In this document: positions 13,499-26,500 of the stretch, in pieces
Layout: each line of letters starts with the position of its first letter
Numbering within the stretch: position 1 is the first letter of the stretch
Assembly: GCA_007844125.1 (NCBI GenBank)
Contig: CM017567.1
Location: forward strand, 36,487,920-36,551,919
DNA length: 64,000 nt
Reading direction: 5' to 3'
Origin: Sinonovacula constricta
Taxonomy: Eukaryota; Mollusca; Bivalvia; Cardiida; Solecurtidae
The notes under the pieces: model-generated
Database searches by the model: none
Seen by the model: only the letters and a program-made list of their open reading frames with translations
Told to the model about the DNA's origin: nothing
Translations under genes and position numbers: made by a program

Positions 13499-13651
13499 CC
13501 TATGGGCATTGCAACATATACCAGAATATGAAAAAGGCACAGGACAAAGGTATTCATTCATATGTAAGATAACATGTAGAAGTAAAAACAAATATGTGAT
13601 GAGCCATTTAACAAAAAGAGCCAATCCGACAGTAATCACCTTGGCCTTTCT
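13499..13651 (+). repeat. Family 1 repeat, 5'-module fragment
   Basis: GCATTGCAACATATACC, GGCACAGGACAAAGGTATTC, ATGTGATGAG and CATTTAACAAAAAGAGCC, ending in a degenerate core start (GACAGTAATCACCTTGG). The matching part of duplicate 1 lacks nearly all of it. Overlapping frames on both strands are incidental. Confidence 0.8.
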
Positions 13652-14224
13652 GTTCATTTCGTTACCTACTTAAACACATATGTGTTCCTGAACAGGTTTT
13701 AAGAAAAAAAAACGAAAAATATTATTTTATCTCATATGTTTGTATATATTTTGCATTAAAATGAAAATCCATAACTGCTATAGGTAATTGCACCTAAATT
13801 AATATGTTAACATGGTAATTGTTTAGAATGCACATTACACGTTGAGTAAAACTGGTTTCACTTGTTTTGACGCTTTATTACATTTAATAAATTCAACAGA
13901 AAGAGTAAATAATCTTCTTTTTGTTAAACATTGGATTAGAAATTTATAGGTCGAACCGGTTAATTTTGTGTTTGTTTGGTTTTTGTTCTTGGTCTTTTTT
14001 GTCTTTGTTGTTGTTATTGTTGTTTATTTTCAAAGGCGACTCGGTTGGTGTTCATGTATATATTTTATAAAAGGAACTGAAGCATTTCTGTATGTTTTAG
14101 TCGTGATTAATTTTAAAACTTGATTAAGACTCTGCTCATGCATACACCTTTCCCAAAAGGTAATAACAAGCTTTAATCATGACCAATTAATTCGTTCAAA
14201 ATAAGATTATTTTTTTGGTAAATC

Positions 14225-14865
14225 ATACAACTGGCAACCTTTTTATCTAGAATTGAGATTATAATAAGTTTAACAAAGAACCCTTTTTACATCGAAAACA
14301 CGCTGACCCCTGCTCAAAATTATATTATTATTTAATTTGCGAACATACTGTCCTGTAGAACAATATATTGTCTTTAGATTTAAATAATAAAACTGTCTCG
14401 ACTCTTTTCAACTATTTATTTTGTTATAAACACATCAATCTTTGACGTGTATCATGTATATCTTAATAATGCGCAAGGCACTGATTGGCAAGGTATTGGG
14501 CTATACTTTTAAATTATATAAGAAGGGCAGATCTTGTTATTTAGCGTCAAATGATTATGCAAATCTGTGTGCAAATAGCTTTAAGGTGTTATTCCAGCAT
14601 TTCCCTGGAAAATTATTGTGAGTATTGCTTTAAGCAAAACACAAAGTGCAGTCTTATTCAGTTAATGTAGTTGTCTAAATGTATTTTATATCGTTTTCTT
14701 TGTTTGATTTTTTTTCTTCAATCAATTTGGATAAAATATTGTTGTTGCAAAAGTTTCAAATTATTTAAGTAAAATGCAGTTAAATGATTGTAAAAGGCAA
14801 ATCAGTCCGTGCCAGAACGACTGTCATAAGACACATTTCAAACATATTCTCTCCATATTGTGTTT
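14225..14865 (-). repeat. Inverted duplication, right arm
   Basis: The reverse complement matches 2963-3745. Visible plus-strand anchors include GCAAGGCACTGATTGGCAAG (about 14472), GGTGTTATTCCAGCATTTCCC (about 14584, in two parts) and CATCGAAAACACGC (about 14291). The AT microsatellite of the left arm is absent here. Confidence 0.7.
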
Positions 14866-14869
14866 GTTT

Positions 14870-17800
14870 GATTATTTTAACCTCAAAGGCTAGCTATACT
14901 TTTGCATAGTAGTGGTATAGAACATTCAGCTTCGAATTGAAATGAGAAGGAATAATGTGCTAACAAAATTGATTATAAAATTTAAAAGGAACACAGGGAA
15001 ATCTAATATTTTAAACCTCTTGTCCTCCTTATTGCTTGTATATCTTTTATGGCGTATTGATGTATAAAACAATTAATAAAAAAAAAGAACACCAACTACA
15101 ACGACACTTGAGCAACATAAATTACATTAAGTAAAGTCACTTTAGAAAAATTGTTTCATTGAAAATCATTCGCAATATCGCAGTTGATAGACATTTCCCG
15201 AAGAGCTTAGAAGGAATCCATTTTAGCCAAAGGCCAATATATGAGAAAGGTTATATTATTGCTAATAGACCAAAATCTAATATCGTCTAATTTAGATAAT
15301 AAACTGCTTTGATTATGAGAATTCTGCGTATATCGACGTGTAAATCCGTATTTATTATACCAATACCCAGTCTGATTCACGAACTCTCTAACACGGATGG
15401 TTATTGAAGTAGCGCCCCATGTCTTCCATTAAGTACAAAATCCAATAAAACAATAATTAACACCGGTCTAAATGACCAAATAACAGAATCAGGCATCCGT
15501 TCTGTTGATGAAAGGCATGCGTATATGGGATAATTGACTGGACCAGAAATCAAAGAAGAGTAATATAATTGTTATCAGTAAGGATGACGTACGTTGTATG
15601 TGGGTGTACATAATGTATTCATTAATGCTGTTATTCTGACATCACATCCAACGCAAATGATATAAATAGGAACAGAAACCGATGACGGAAGTTGCGTCCT
15701 GTAAAATGAACTTTCTTGAGCTTAAAGTATACTTAACAAAATATATAATATAAAAAGACAAAAGCACACAACCTTAAACGCTATTTTGTTTAAGTAATTT
15801 CCTTAGTATATGGCATTTACCAGATTTACGGTAGATTCAGATAGTACATCTTTTGCAAATAATTTTTGTAATGACATTTATAATTTCATGCAATTTTACC
15901 GAAAATGTATGCAAATCCAAAAATAAATGCATTTTATTTTATATTGTTCCTGACTTAAGCAGACATTTTCGTGTGTCTAGGACAGACTGCGATAATTTAC
16001 CAATATAATAGCACAGTACCAGTATCCACAAGTAGATGTCATTACAGTTAGACGTGGCCGCAGGTAACAATTATGCGTTGTGACAACGTGACAGTGAAAT
16101 TAACTCGTTCATCATCCGTTTTTGTTTTACGTAAAGGAATTTAGTCGGTTTAATGAGCAGGTTTTTTTCTTTTAGATGAAAACATTGCAAAACTATATCT
16201 CTTACAAATAATATTAAAACTAATCTAAATAAGCTTGCGACCACGTGTTTGTTTCTTATAATGTTGTTAGTGTCTAATTACTTATACTAGCAAGAATGAT
16301 AACAATATCAACTATTTCGTGTGTATACACAAATATTTGAGATATATTATTAAATTGATTCATGCCGCTACAGGAACTGTTAAAATTAAAAGGCCATGTT
16401 AATGCGCAATCATTTAACATATTCTGCTTTATCAAATTTATGAGTAAAGTTAATAAATACGAACTTGTTATGCAACGACAACCAATATTAAAATGTATTA
16501 GAAATGAAATCGTAATATTATCAATATAAATATTTATAGATAATACATGATTTAAGTATATATTATAATGCTTACATAATGTTTAATATCTCATATGTTT
16601 ATTGTTCGAGGGGATACCGAAATTACTACAGCGACAGGCGTCGATATAAGTGTACGTGTGAAATAAATAAATAACTGAACGCCGCAAATGGGCAAACTTT
16701 TAAACTTTTCGTAGGTCTAACGTCTATTGAAAGCGATTTATTATCTTACCAAAATATGCGCTTCTATTCTGATGATGTAAGTCTATAGAAAAGCCTTAAA
16801 TAATTCTTTAACGTTTTAGAGTACATCCCAAAATATAAATAAATGGGCTATATTTGTCAGTTAACTAAGTTAAAACGCACAAACGTCAACTTTTATGTAA
16901 TAAAGATGCATTAGTTTGCCTTTAAAATAGTTTTAAATAGGTTAATAATTTTACATGTTGACATTTACAGATTAACTTTGGTATGTATGGCCCTAATGTT
17001 TGATATTAATGGCAATTAAATGAACACAATTAAACTCTGTAATGTTATTCCTTGCACTAAATGCTATTAAATGATTATGAATATGATTCAAAATAAGGCA
17101 TTGCTTTGATATTATTAAAAATCTAGTCTGTAATGCAATATGATTGATTTTGAAAACAAAATACTGAAAAGTAATTTTTTTTGAAATATTACACAAGGAA
17201 ATGCACCTGTGAAGCAACACGCCGTTTAATCCAATTAGGACATTGTTCCGCCCCAACCCACCAATCATACCATTTATATTCAGCAAGAAAACCTTTTTCT
17301 AGATCATGTCAATTATAATGCATGATATGAAAAGGTTAAAAGTTAGAAACTAATTGTGAAGGATCTTTATCTTGAGGTAACGTATGTGGAGCGAAGACAG
17401 AAAACTAAATATAATAATAGAGGATATTAATCCTCTTCGACCAAACAGGAAGGGCATTTATGTGAAAATAATTATAAAATTTATATATGTATAAAGATTC
17501 TTAGATTTTAATTGTTTGTCTCTTGATTTTTTATTTTGATTTTATTTATTTTTTAAAAAAAATTGTGTTAAGGATGTATGCAAAATGTTTTGAGTTTTGC
17601 ATGCTTATTTTACTATACATATATTTGTGCAAAACTGATGAAAATCTTGTAATGGAAATAATATCTCCCTAATCTGTCATTTATTTGCATTAAAATGTAT
17701 TTTAAATTCAAATACGTGTTTAAAAAATAAACGTATATGCTGATCACATATATCTTATACCATGTATACGTATATTCATTTAGGAACAGCTTCAATGAAT

Positions 17801-19590
17801 TATATAAATGTCACCGAAATATGTGACATTTCTAGAAATCTACAGAAAAGGACATGTACAAGTTGTGAAAATAAGTATAGATTTAGCAAAAAAAATGAAA
17901 TTACTTAGTTGGTTCCTTGATTTTCTTCAGAAAGTAATTGCACGTTGACATTATTAAATATACAATGTACTGTTTTCACGTGATTCAATGTCACTTTAAA
18001 CCGCTAGTTCAACATGTGTCGATCAATTCTCGTTACTTGGATATCTGATGATGACAATTACCCTCTGCCTGGGTTTCACAGAGACTATCCATTAACAAAT
18101 CTGTGTCATGTGCAAGATATATATATATCACATAGATGTCTTCATGTGAAGTTTTGTGCAAACTAATGCCAACAGAAAAGTGTTCTGGTATATAATTATA
18201 ATTATTATTTTTCGCTAGAACGAATATATTAGTTTTGCACTTAATTTATGCTTCTAGATGCAAAGCCCGAGTGCGTTCCGACGAACTATTTTTCTGGGAA
18301 ATGCCTTAATACTAGTCGTATAGTAAAACAGAATAAATACATTAAATAATTTGTGTGGAAGATGGCACTTTATTTCACAACCTTCTTTTAGTTAATTAGT
18401 TTAGATACTGTTAAAATAATAAACAAAATGTCGACAATGAAATTAATGCATTATATATTATCTCAAAGATGTTTCTCTTCATTTAAAAGTGTCAAAAATG
18501 CTTAAACATGTTTTTAAGTTGAATATATTCAAAATATCTTAAAACATACATTTTTCTTTTATATACTACATGTGCAACACTTTCATCAAAGATTATAGTT
18601 CCCTCAAATTTTTCACGCTTTATGTACCCTTGGTATGCATCATTATAGTGTGACTAGAAATCAGATATAACGAATACATAACTAATCCTTGTATATTTCA
18701 TGAAACTCATATTATCTAGTTACAGTGAATATATTTCCCTCTTAAATACGAGGTATGACACTTTCGTTAAAGGCTGTTGCCATGTTCTGTACTTAATAAA
18801 GTCTTGACCTGTACTGGTGTCCTCTTTGCTGAGTTACGTTTGTTTTCATTCTTAAAATATAAAAATCACTTCTGACTTAATGTATAGAAGCAATACCTAA
18901 GCAAAGTGCATATTAAGAGTTCTAAAAGATCATTGCCTCTTCCATTTTGTATTATTCAAAACCAGCGTGACTCTTAAACTGGTGTGTATAACTAAATAGT
19001 AACATACATCATTGGCGATCAATTACTTAATAATAATACTACAGACAACCATAGTGTATGCGTATATGCCATTTATAATATTTATATGTTCGTTTTGCTT
19101 GATATAAAAATATATCGTTATGACAGACAGAAGTAAATTACAGTGATGTGTAGCACATTTCTACATTCTGCGTAGGAGCACCCACACAAGGGCAACTGGA
19201 AGATCCACATTATGACATTCGCCCGAACAATACTTGAATTGACGTGTAAGAATATGAGCAGAAAGAGGAATTACAAGTTGGTTTTATTTTTCTTTATATA
19301 TTGTACACACTTTGGATAGTTAATTGCATTATTGATATATTCTTTAATCTTTAAATGGGATATTATTTGCTCAGTTGCTATTAGTTGCCTCACTTTGATG
19401 AGGTATATTACTTCACACTGTTTGTCTTAAAGCCTTCACGCAGTGCTATATAAGAGCGCACAACAAATCGGGTTGAAGCAACTTAGTAGGTACTTTTGTA
19501 GCAGATTGAACATTTTATAGCGGTAACAGTTTCTGTTTTCTCATTGCGGCTTTTCTCTCGTCTCAGTGTCTTTGTTAATTTTACATTATT
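14870..19590. other. AT-rich non-coding DNA
   Basis: No gene, RNA or dispersed repeat was confidently recognised. A weak resemblance to the start of the 4-kb duplicate (TCTAATTTAGATAATAAACTG, in parts, near 15286) may mark a third, badly decayed copy around 15180-15400. Minus-strand frames at 16993-17286 (97 codons) and 17613-17795 show no domain. Confidence 0.4.
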
Positions 19591-19591
19591 A

Positions 19592-19683
19592 GTGTGTGTG
19601 TGTCTGTGTGCGTGCGTGCGTGCGTGTGTGTGCGTGCGTGCGTGCATGCGTGCGTGCGTGTGCGTGCGTGCGTGCGTGCGTGC

Positions 19684-19714
<31 letters not shown>

Positions 19715-19717
19715 TGT
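19592..19717. repeat. Alternating (TG)n/(TGCG)n/(CG)n tract
   Basis: An almost continuous alternating purine-pyrimidine run that moves from TG through TGCG to pure CG (about 19680-19697) and back to TG. Such sequence is prone to Z-DNA. It produces spurious CVCVC- or HTHTH-type frames on both strands. Confidence 0.95.
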
Positions 19718-20180
19718 AGACACTGTTCAAAATTATTACAGTTTGCAATTACCACAGTTTCTTTTCATATGTTCTACCCCTAGTATATGGGCGCCCACAA
19801 TTATACTAAATAAGCACAAATTCTTATTTGAAGCCATCTCTTAAACTTAGTTATATGCCTAGCTATCCAACATTACTAATATAAATAGACATATCAATAT
19901 ATGTGAATTGTCTTCTTTTTTAAATATACATAAAACATTGCATAAAAAATATAGGCAATAAAGATGCGGTGCAAGTGTTGTAGATTATGAAACTTTGAGG
20001 CTGAGTCCGCGATCAGTCTCAGGCATTTGATTGGTCATAATTTGAACTAAGCTAAAGCTCTGACCAATCTGGTGCTTTACAATGAACTGCGACTCATCCT
20101 TAGAGGTTTATAATCAGATTTAATATTATGGTTAATGAGAATATAAATGCGCCGAATATTCAAGAGCATTATCTTATTCT

Positions 20181-20300
20181 GTTCCAAGGCGGTAACTGCT
20201 GGGGCCGGGATGTGGTATGTCTCTTCTCTGTGTTGTTTGCCACTTTTTCATTTTTACTAATTTGCCTTTGTCTAAGGGTAGTTCAGAGTTAAATAGCTGT
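20181..20300 (-). repeat. Family 2 repeat, core start plus 5' module
   Basis: The plus strand reads GTTCCAAGGCGGTAACTG, then ATGTCTCTTCTCTGTG, then TTTGCCTTTGTCTAAGGGTA. This is the reverse complement of the 5' module and core of the copy at 63578-63900. A 100-codon plus-strand frame from 20217 begins in it and is not regarded as a gene. Confidence 0.75.
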
Positions 20301-21106
20301 CGTACTTCTTATATAACATCTTCTTATTTTTTTTCTATTCTTAAAGAAGTAGTCTCTATTTTTAGTGTGCCACTATATAAACAAAGGATTGCAAAAGAAG
20401 ACTTATATCAACAATTCAAATCCTCAGAATCTCTTCCACGACAAAAACAGTTATTGTATAAAGATGGATATGTTTATAAATCAAATAATAATTGTCCTTA
20501 TTATAAATATTGGCCTTAATGCAGCCGTCCCTTTATAATTGTCAGTGATGTATGTCTGCATGACGGCCAAGGATGATTATGGTTACGAATACCACCATGA
20601 GCAGCTGCTTATTATAAGCAACATGAGTTCTTCATAATCAGTCATATCATTGGCTTCACGTGATTCCAATCTACTCATATTCTTGCTTCCACAATTTTAT
20701 TCCATGGATTGAATACCTTATTAAAGCATAAAATCTCCTCATGGTGTTCATTTCTTATTTCTGCTTCCGTGAAAATTCCGCGGTTTTACAATATCACATA
20801 TGTCATCGTTAATCTTATACAGCTGAAGCATCTAGTAATCTTAATTTTAATATTTATTACAATGCTTGTAACCTTTTCGGAACATGAACAGCATTGCCGT
20901 GTACTTGCAGTACAATTCTGGATATCTGAATAACAATAGGTAAGTGACCTAATTTTCAACCCTCATGCTGCAAGCACTTATCTAGACGGTGTCTTCCAAC
21001 TGCGATGTGGTGAATTGCATGCCCTTTTCAGATAAAGAGTCGTCTGAGCTTTGTTGTCAATACAGAGCCAATAAAAGCTTCAAAACACACAAAAATCAAT
21101 TTTCGT

Positions 21107-21190
<84 letters not shown>

Positions 21191-23425
21191 TTGAGTTAAG
21201 AGTTTAAAGTCCGTCAGACTAATCAAATGACGGCTCGCACAGGTGTAACCTTTTTTTTCGGTGGGGGTTAATCATGTTAGAACTATCATTATAAAAGATT
21301 GTGTTAAATACGTGAGCGTTTAGCTATGTTCTGTATTTTACAGAAGGAAAAGAAACAGCAGTTTCTGTACCTAGCTGTCACTCATCTAATAGAAAAAAAA
21401 AATTATTCATCAAAATAAAAGGTAAAAGCAATAAACAAAAACGAGTAACAATACGTATGGTGGGTAGGCCTTGAAAAGTTAAATAAAATTTAGTAAGGTT
21501 TTTATTTATTAAATGTTATTGCCCACGCTTGAATGATGTTCTAACCATAAAAATAAACGACTTAATGAAACATGCAAAAGTTCTCATACCATATACACGT
21601 TTAATCAAAGTAGTTGTGATTTCTCCTTAATCATGTGATAAACCCTACACAGTTGAGTTTTTCATCCCAATCAATGCTTGCATAAATATGTATCCAATTT
21701 TGGACCAAATGCGACAGCTTTGTTTGTCAAAGGCAGCCTTGCTACATATCTAATACATTAACAAGTTGCTATTGACCACAAATTAAAGACATCATGTTTT
21801 TTCAGCCTCTGTCTTATGGTAGCCTAGCTAAGATTCCGTTGCTTCAGATGTTTTGTTTATGTAACAGTTTTATTAGGCCTTGTTAACATGGACTCATTGT
21901 TTTTATTGAAGAAGTCAACGTGGAAGACGCAATACTCTTGACTAATGGTTTTATGGTTTGAATCTTGGTAAGGTCGTCACTTATTTCCGGGAGCAAGAAC
22001 AAATGTATAATGGTCTTTTTAAGGTTTTTCCGGACATACCTAAAATGTCACAGCGAAATATGTTGGATGCAGTAAAGTAGGATTGCAAACAACATACAGT
22101 GACTTGCGTTTTAAACTTGATCACTATAAAGAATGCACTTCTACGTTTAAAGGGCGTCTGCAAATAACAGCAAGGAAATGGATGGTGAAAGTTAGGTTAA
22201 ATCGATAACTTGTCCTCGGAATGACATTGAACGCCTGATATGTCGAGATGAGATAGAGTATCGTGAAAGAAAAGATTTAGCCAATCGCTTATCAGTAAAG
22301 ACACAAACTTCCCTTTATATATTGGTCATCAGAGAAATCGGAATTCTCTAAGCTTTGGTATTAGGTATGGTAAAGTATATCCTTGAAGTGTCAGTTATAG
22401 ATAGATGTTATGGCATTGAATGTTTTGGGAAGGTTTTTGTTTGTTAGTTTATTTGTTATTTTCTGTGTTGGTTTATTTATTGTCAGTACTCGCGTATATG
22501 ACGAAACTGTGTCGTTCGGGTCGTATATTATATTGAATTATTCCTTTCATTTTTTAATATTTGTGTTTAGCACACTTTTTCTCTACGTTCAGTATGTATT
22601 CAAATATGATAAAACCTGAAACAGATACGAATTTTTAAAATCGTTGTATGTAACAACGGTAAAATTTGCAATATAACGCTGTGTTGTTTATCATTTTAAA
22701 AGTAGGTATCAGCCAGTTTGGATCGAATTAAATGCAATCAAATAAATTTTTGTTAGCTGAAACAAATCCGCGAAATGTTGTTTATTAGTTTTCTACTTCT
22801 ATGTAAAAAGAACATCGCACTTGTCATTACAAAAATATAATGTATTTCCAGTCTGAGCAACGCAGCATAGTTAACTATTGTTAAACTAAGAAAACCATGT
22901 GACCCCTTAAAATTTTGAGATCACGTTACATCGCGTGACATCAACATCCTGGTAATAAGCTCTAACGTCGATGTCTATTTATAAATGATTTTACCTTCGT
23001 ACCTATTTGTAGATTTGGAAAGAATGAACATTTTAATTCACAATTTGCACTGTCTTTAAATTAAAATCTTGTTTTAAACAGACTTTACTTAGGTATAAGT
23101 TTATTCCACAAGCATGTCATCATATCACATAATAAGGGTAAGTTATTGTTACATGTATAAGATACATGTATATGCAAATTGTCGGATACCAACTTGTCAG
23201 TTTAATGTTATCCACAGATTATGTATACTAAATTAAAGGTTTTGCTGATGTTTATATTATTTTTTAACGTCGTTATTCAAATAGTTGTATGCGTTTTTGT
23301 TTCACAGACAACCAATGATTGCTGAAATGAATGACTAATAGATTCCAGCTCAGACAAAAGCGGAAATAAAATACAACGTAATTATCACAAAAAAAATGCT
23401 GTTTTGTCAGGACAAGTTAGTCGGT
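20301..23425. other. AT-rich non-coding DNA
   Basis: Apart from the AT microsatellite, nothing could be supported. Short frames at 20709-20933, 21981-22163 and 22410-22619 have chance-level length and no recognisable domain. Confidence 0.45.
21110..21187. repeat. (AT)n microsatellite, about 39 units
   Basis: Uninterrupted AT/TA dinucleotides over 78 bases. Confidence 0.95.
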
Positions 23426-23429
23426 AGGG

Positions 23430-23512
23430 TTCTGTAAAACCCGTTTAAGCATCCCAGTCGGTCTCCTCCAATGCGGTAAGTGTTGGGTTTGCTCTTTTTG
23501 TTGAATGATATC
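23430..23512 (-). repeat. Family 1-type core fragment
   Basis: The plus strand shows TCTGTAAAACCCGTTTAAGC, ATCCCAGTCGGTCT, AATGCGGTAAGTGTTGGG, TTTGCTCTTTTTGTTGAATG. This is the reverse complement of core plus the end of the Family 1 5' module. The second hairpin arm (CCGACTG) has been lost. Confidence 0.75.
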
Positions 23513-23514
23513 AT

Positions 23515-26500
23515 ATTTATATGTATATTTATATTTACATTTATACATATCAATTGATTGATAAATTGAATATATTACGACGGGCACATGTTGACATGTT
23601 AATTTCTACTTTCATGTACTTGCGGTTATTGGATATCGAATTATTGCTATGCACCTTGTGTTGATGAAGAGCAGACACACGCACTGGCTAAGGTTTGGCA
23701 AATAGTCTATGCAGTCTATGTATACACTGCCTAAGCTACTTCATTTGAATCCAGTGTGCATGTCATAACAGAGGTAAATCATTTGCTTGGAAGATTTTCT
23801 GTAAATTTATGAGTTAAAAACCCACTCACATGTATATAAAACTATCTAAATGTCCCTTATGGTTTTTTTTAAAGAATGTGCTTTGTTTTTGTTTTGTATT
23901 TTTAGTTAATTGGAACAGTGACGTTTCTATTGGGACATAATGAGAATAAGGACAGCTATGGCTCCCGGTTAAACGTTCTAAAGGCAATAATGTGTGGGCG
24001 GACCGAAGACAGCATAATCCATAATGGCGTAATTTTATTAAACATTTTATTTCAAAAAGTAGATTTAGAACGAGCATTCAATAGAGCAATGTGTGCAACT
24101 CTGTGCTTTTTCTGATTCCCAGTATCAGCTGAGCAGTCAGCATAATCTAGTTGCACCACTTAGATTCGGCAAACTTGGGCATACATTTGCATACACTTGC
24201 AACGTAATACGGTATATGGTTGCAGCCTATTTTGGCATATAGTTTCAGCTTAAGTGGATATTTGCTGCAAGTGTCCTGGATGGCTGTCCCATAACGGATG
24301 CAAAAAAATATAACAATTATGGATCATTAGTTTTTAGTCGAACAACTTACGTTTTGACAATTGTTTTTAAGAAGGTTTTTTATTTTCTTTAAAATATTTG
24401 CATAACAGTCAAATGCTGTTTGATTTTTAGCAAATAATGCTATTTTTACCTTGCCTTTTTATTCTGGAATTAAAAGACAGAACACTGACTTTATGTTTAG
24501 TCCTAGTTTTAAGGGCAATTAGATCATAATAGTATCATTTATGCCGTCTGTTGAAATGTTTAACATATTTTTTTCCAATATTGTTTTAGGTCCATATTAC
24601 CAAATTAATTTTATATTGTTATATTAATATATAAGTTAAAAGTTAAAGCATATGCGGACTTTCACAGTGTTAAGCATACAATGAACACCATTGCGTGATA
24701 CCACATCCAGTATTCTGACAATTGGCTGACTAGTCATAGAACTGCACATATGTATTTGCTTGAGCGTTAGAAAAGGAGCTATACCAATGCCATTTTAACG
24801 GCCGGGGCCGACCCTTTACCGATGGATCGTTCCAAACCAATTGATTTTAACCAATTGATTTACCCCTTAAAAGTGGTCACATACCTACGAGGAAAATATT
24901 ATATGCAACCTCCAGCGTGTTAAGTATACATGACTCTGAACACCTAGGAGCCTAAAGAAAAAAGTTCTACAACATGAAATATCCTGAAATTGCTTAAGAA
25001 GACAGAAATATTTATTTTGTCATAAAATGTACAAGCACATGGCAACTCAAAAAAAACATAAATTAATACTAATAAAGCGACACATGTATGGAAAAGGCAA
25101 CTCTGCACCTCCCATTTTTTCCTAAAAGTGTTTCGGTTTACTTTCGGTGTGAACACAATTTGGAGCAAATCATATACATGAAGATATTGGCTATTGCTTA
25201 CAACCTGATAAAGAGCGTCCTTGACATTCATCCGTTTGGGAAGCGATTTGAAACTTTTCCAAGCAATATATTAAGAAACTGAATTGCCAAGTTTTTTCCC
25301 ATTAAAATACTGAAACATCGCACTTTTGTCATGGATAAGGTTTTGTAGTTTACTTTTACAAGATGTTTCTTTCTTTTTTCATTGTTTACTTAACATTAAA
25401 AAGGCGTTTGATTATTTTAATTATTGAAAAAACATGCATCGTGCTTTTAACGATTTACCGTGTTAAGGCTGCAACTGTGATTTTTTTTTTGTGCAATTTC
25501 TTACCTTATTACTGCTGCACTTGTACATTTTAACATTATAATGACATTTTGATCTCCAAGAACTAATGTGATCCTCAAAGATAGTAGTGTTTCTGTTTCT
25601 TCTTGTCAAAAAACAAAACAAAACAAAATAAAAACAAATGGGGGTCATCCACATTTCATGAGAAAAAAATATACGCCCTTGTGTTTCTTAGAGGTTTTCA
25701 CATATTTCTCTTATCAAAGTAACACTACTATGTTTTCGTAGAATTCTGTCTCGAGCTTTGCACGAACGTGGCTGTAATTATTTTGGTCTTAGTAAATTCT
25801 AACAGTAAATCACTAGGTTTCGAAGACAAAGAAACCTTTTAATGTAAATGGCTTTCCTATATTTTTCATATGTAATTCAGATGTAATGTAGCGTTCAATG
25901 CGTATGCATATTCTTAATATTATCAATATCACAGTTTATATTTATACATATTATAAAATTACGTACATATATGGATTTCCTTTTTACATATTTGTAAAAT
26001 AAAACAATGCATATATGCTTAATTCTACATATACATATAAAGTGTTGCTGGAAAGTACAAACGTACTATTTAAATGGGTCCGTCATGATTAATGAAGTGC
26101 AATAATATGTTGTATCACCTTTAAAATATAAACAAGGTATAAGGTGTTTTATATATACCTGCTTTTGCAGCCATGCAAGTGTTTAAATCTTATAAGTTTG
26201 CGTTTTGAGACGCTTTGTAAAATGGCTTTTGAAAGGACAATTTACCAAATGTCAGGCGATACAAAAACTTCGGCCACGAATGGTAAAAGCAATTAAAAAA
26301 AAGAGACAAGGCCTTAAATTCCACTTTGCGTGACTTGCTATCATATTGGACAGTGTCACGACATACTCTATTTCTATACATGTATGTAAACGTCAAGTGA
26401 CATTTACAAAATATGATATAGCAAAATAACAACAATACTCAGGAAAATTATATGTTTCTCTATGAACATTATTTGAACATTATGTACATGCCTTATATTA

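Larger units (their letters stand above)
10640..14050 (+). repeat. Diverged direct segmental duplication, copy 2
   Basis: Second copy of the segment at about 5440-9400; the anchors are listed there. It lacks the TIR element found in copy 1. It holds a 5'-module fragment of Family 1 (13499-13651) where copy 1 goes almost directly from CATCTTAAGCTC to CTTCATTTCGTT. It ends in the G/T-rich stretch near 14040, about 175 bases before the inverted right arm starts. Confidence 0.8.

Noticed and set aside
5440..14050. Assembly artefact (uncollapsed haplotypes)
   Set aside because: The copies are far too diverged, with private insertions and different lengths, for allelic copies of one locus.
20217..20519. 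100-codon plus-strand frame
   Set aside because: It starts inside a Family 2 repeat and has no recognisable domain; the downstream half alone is too short to support.
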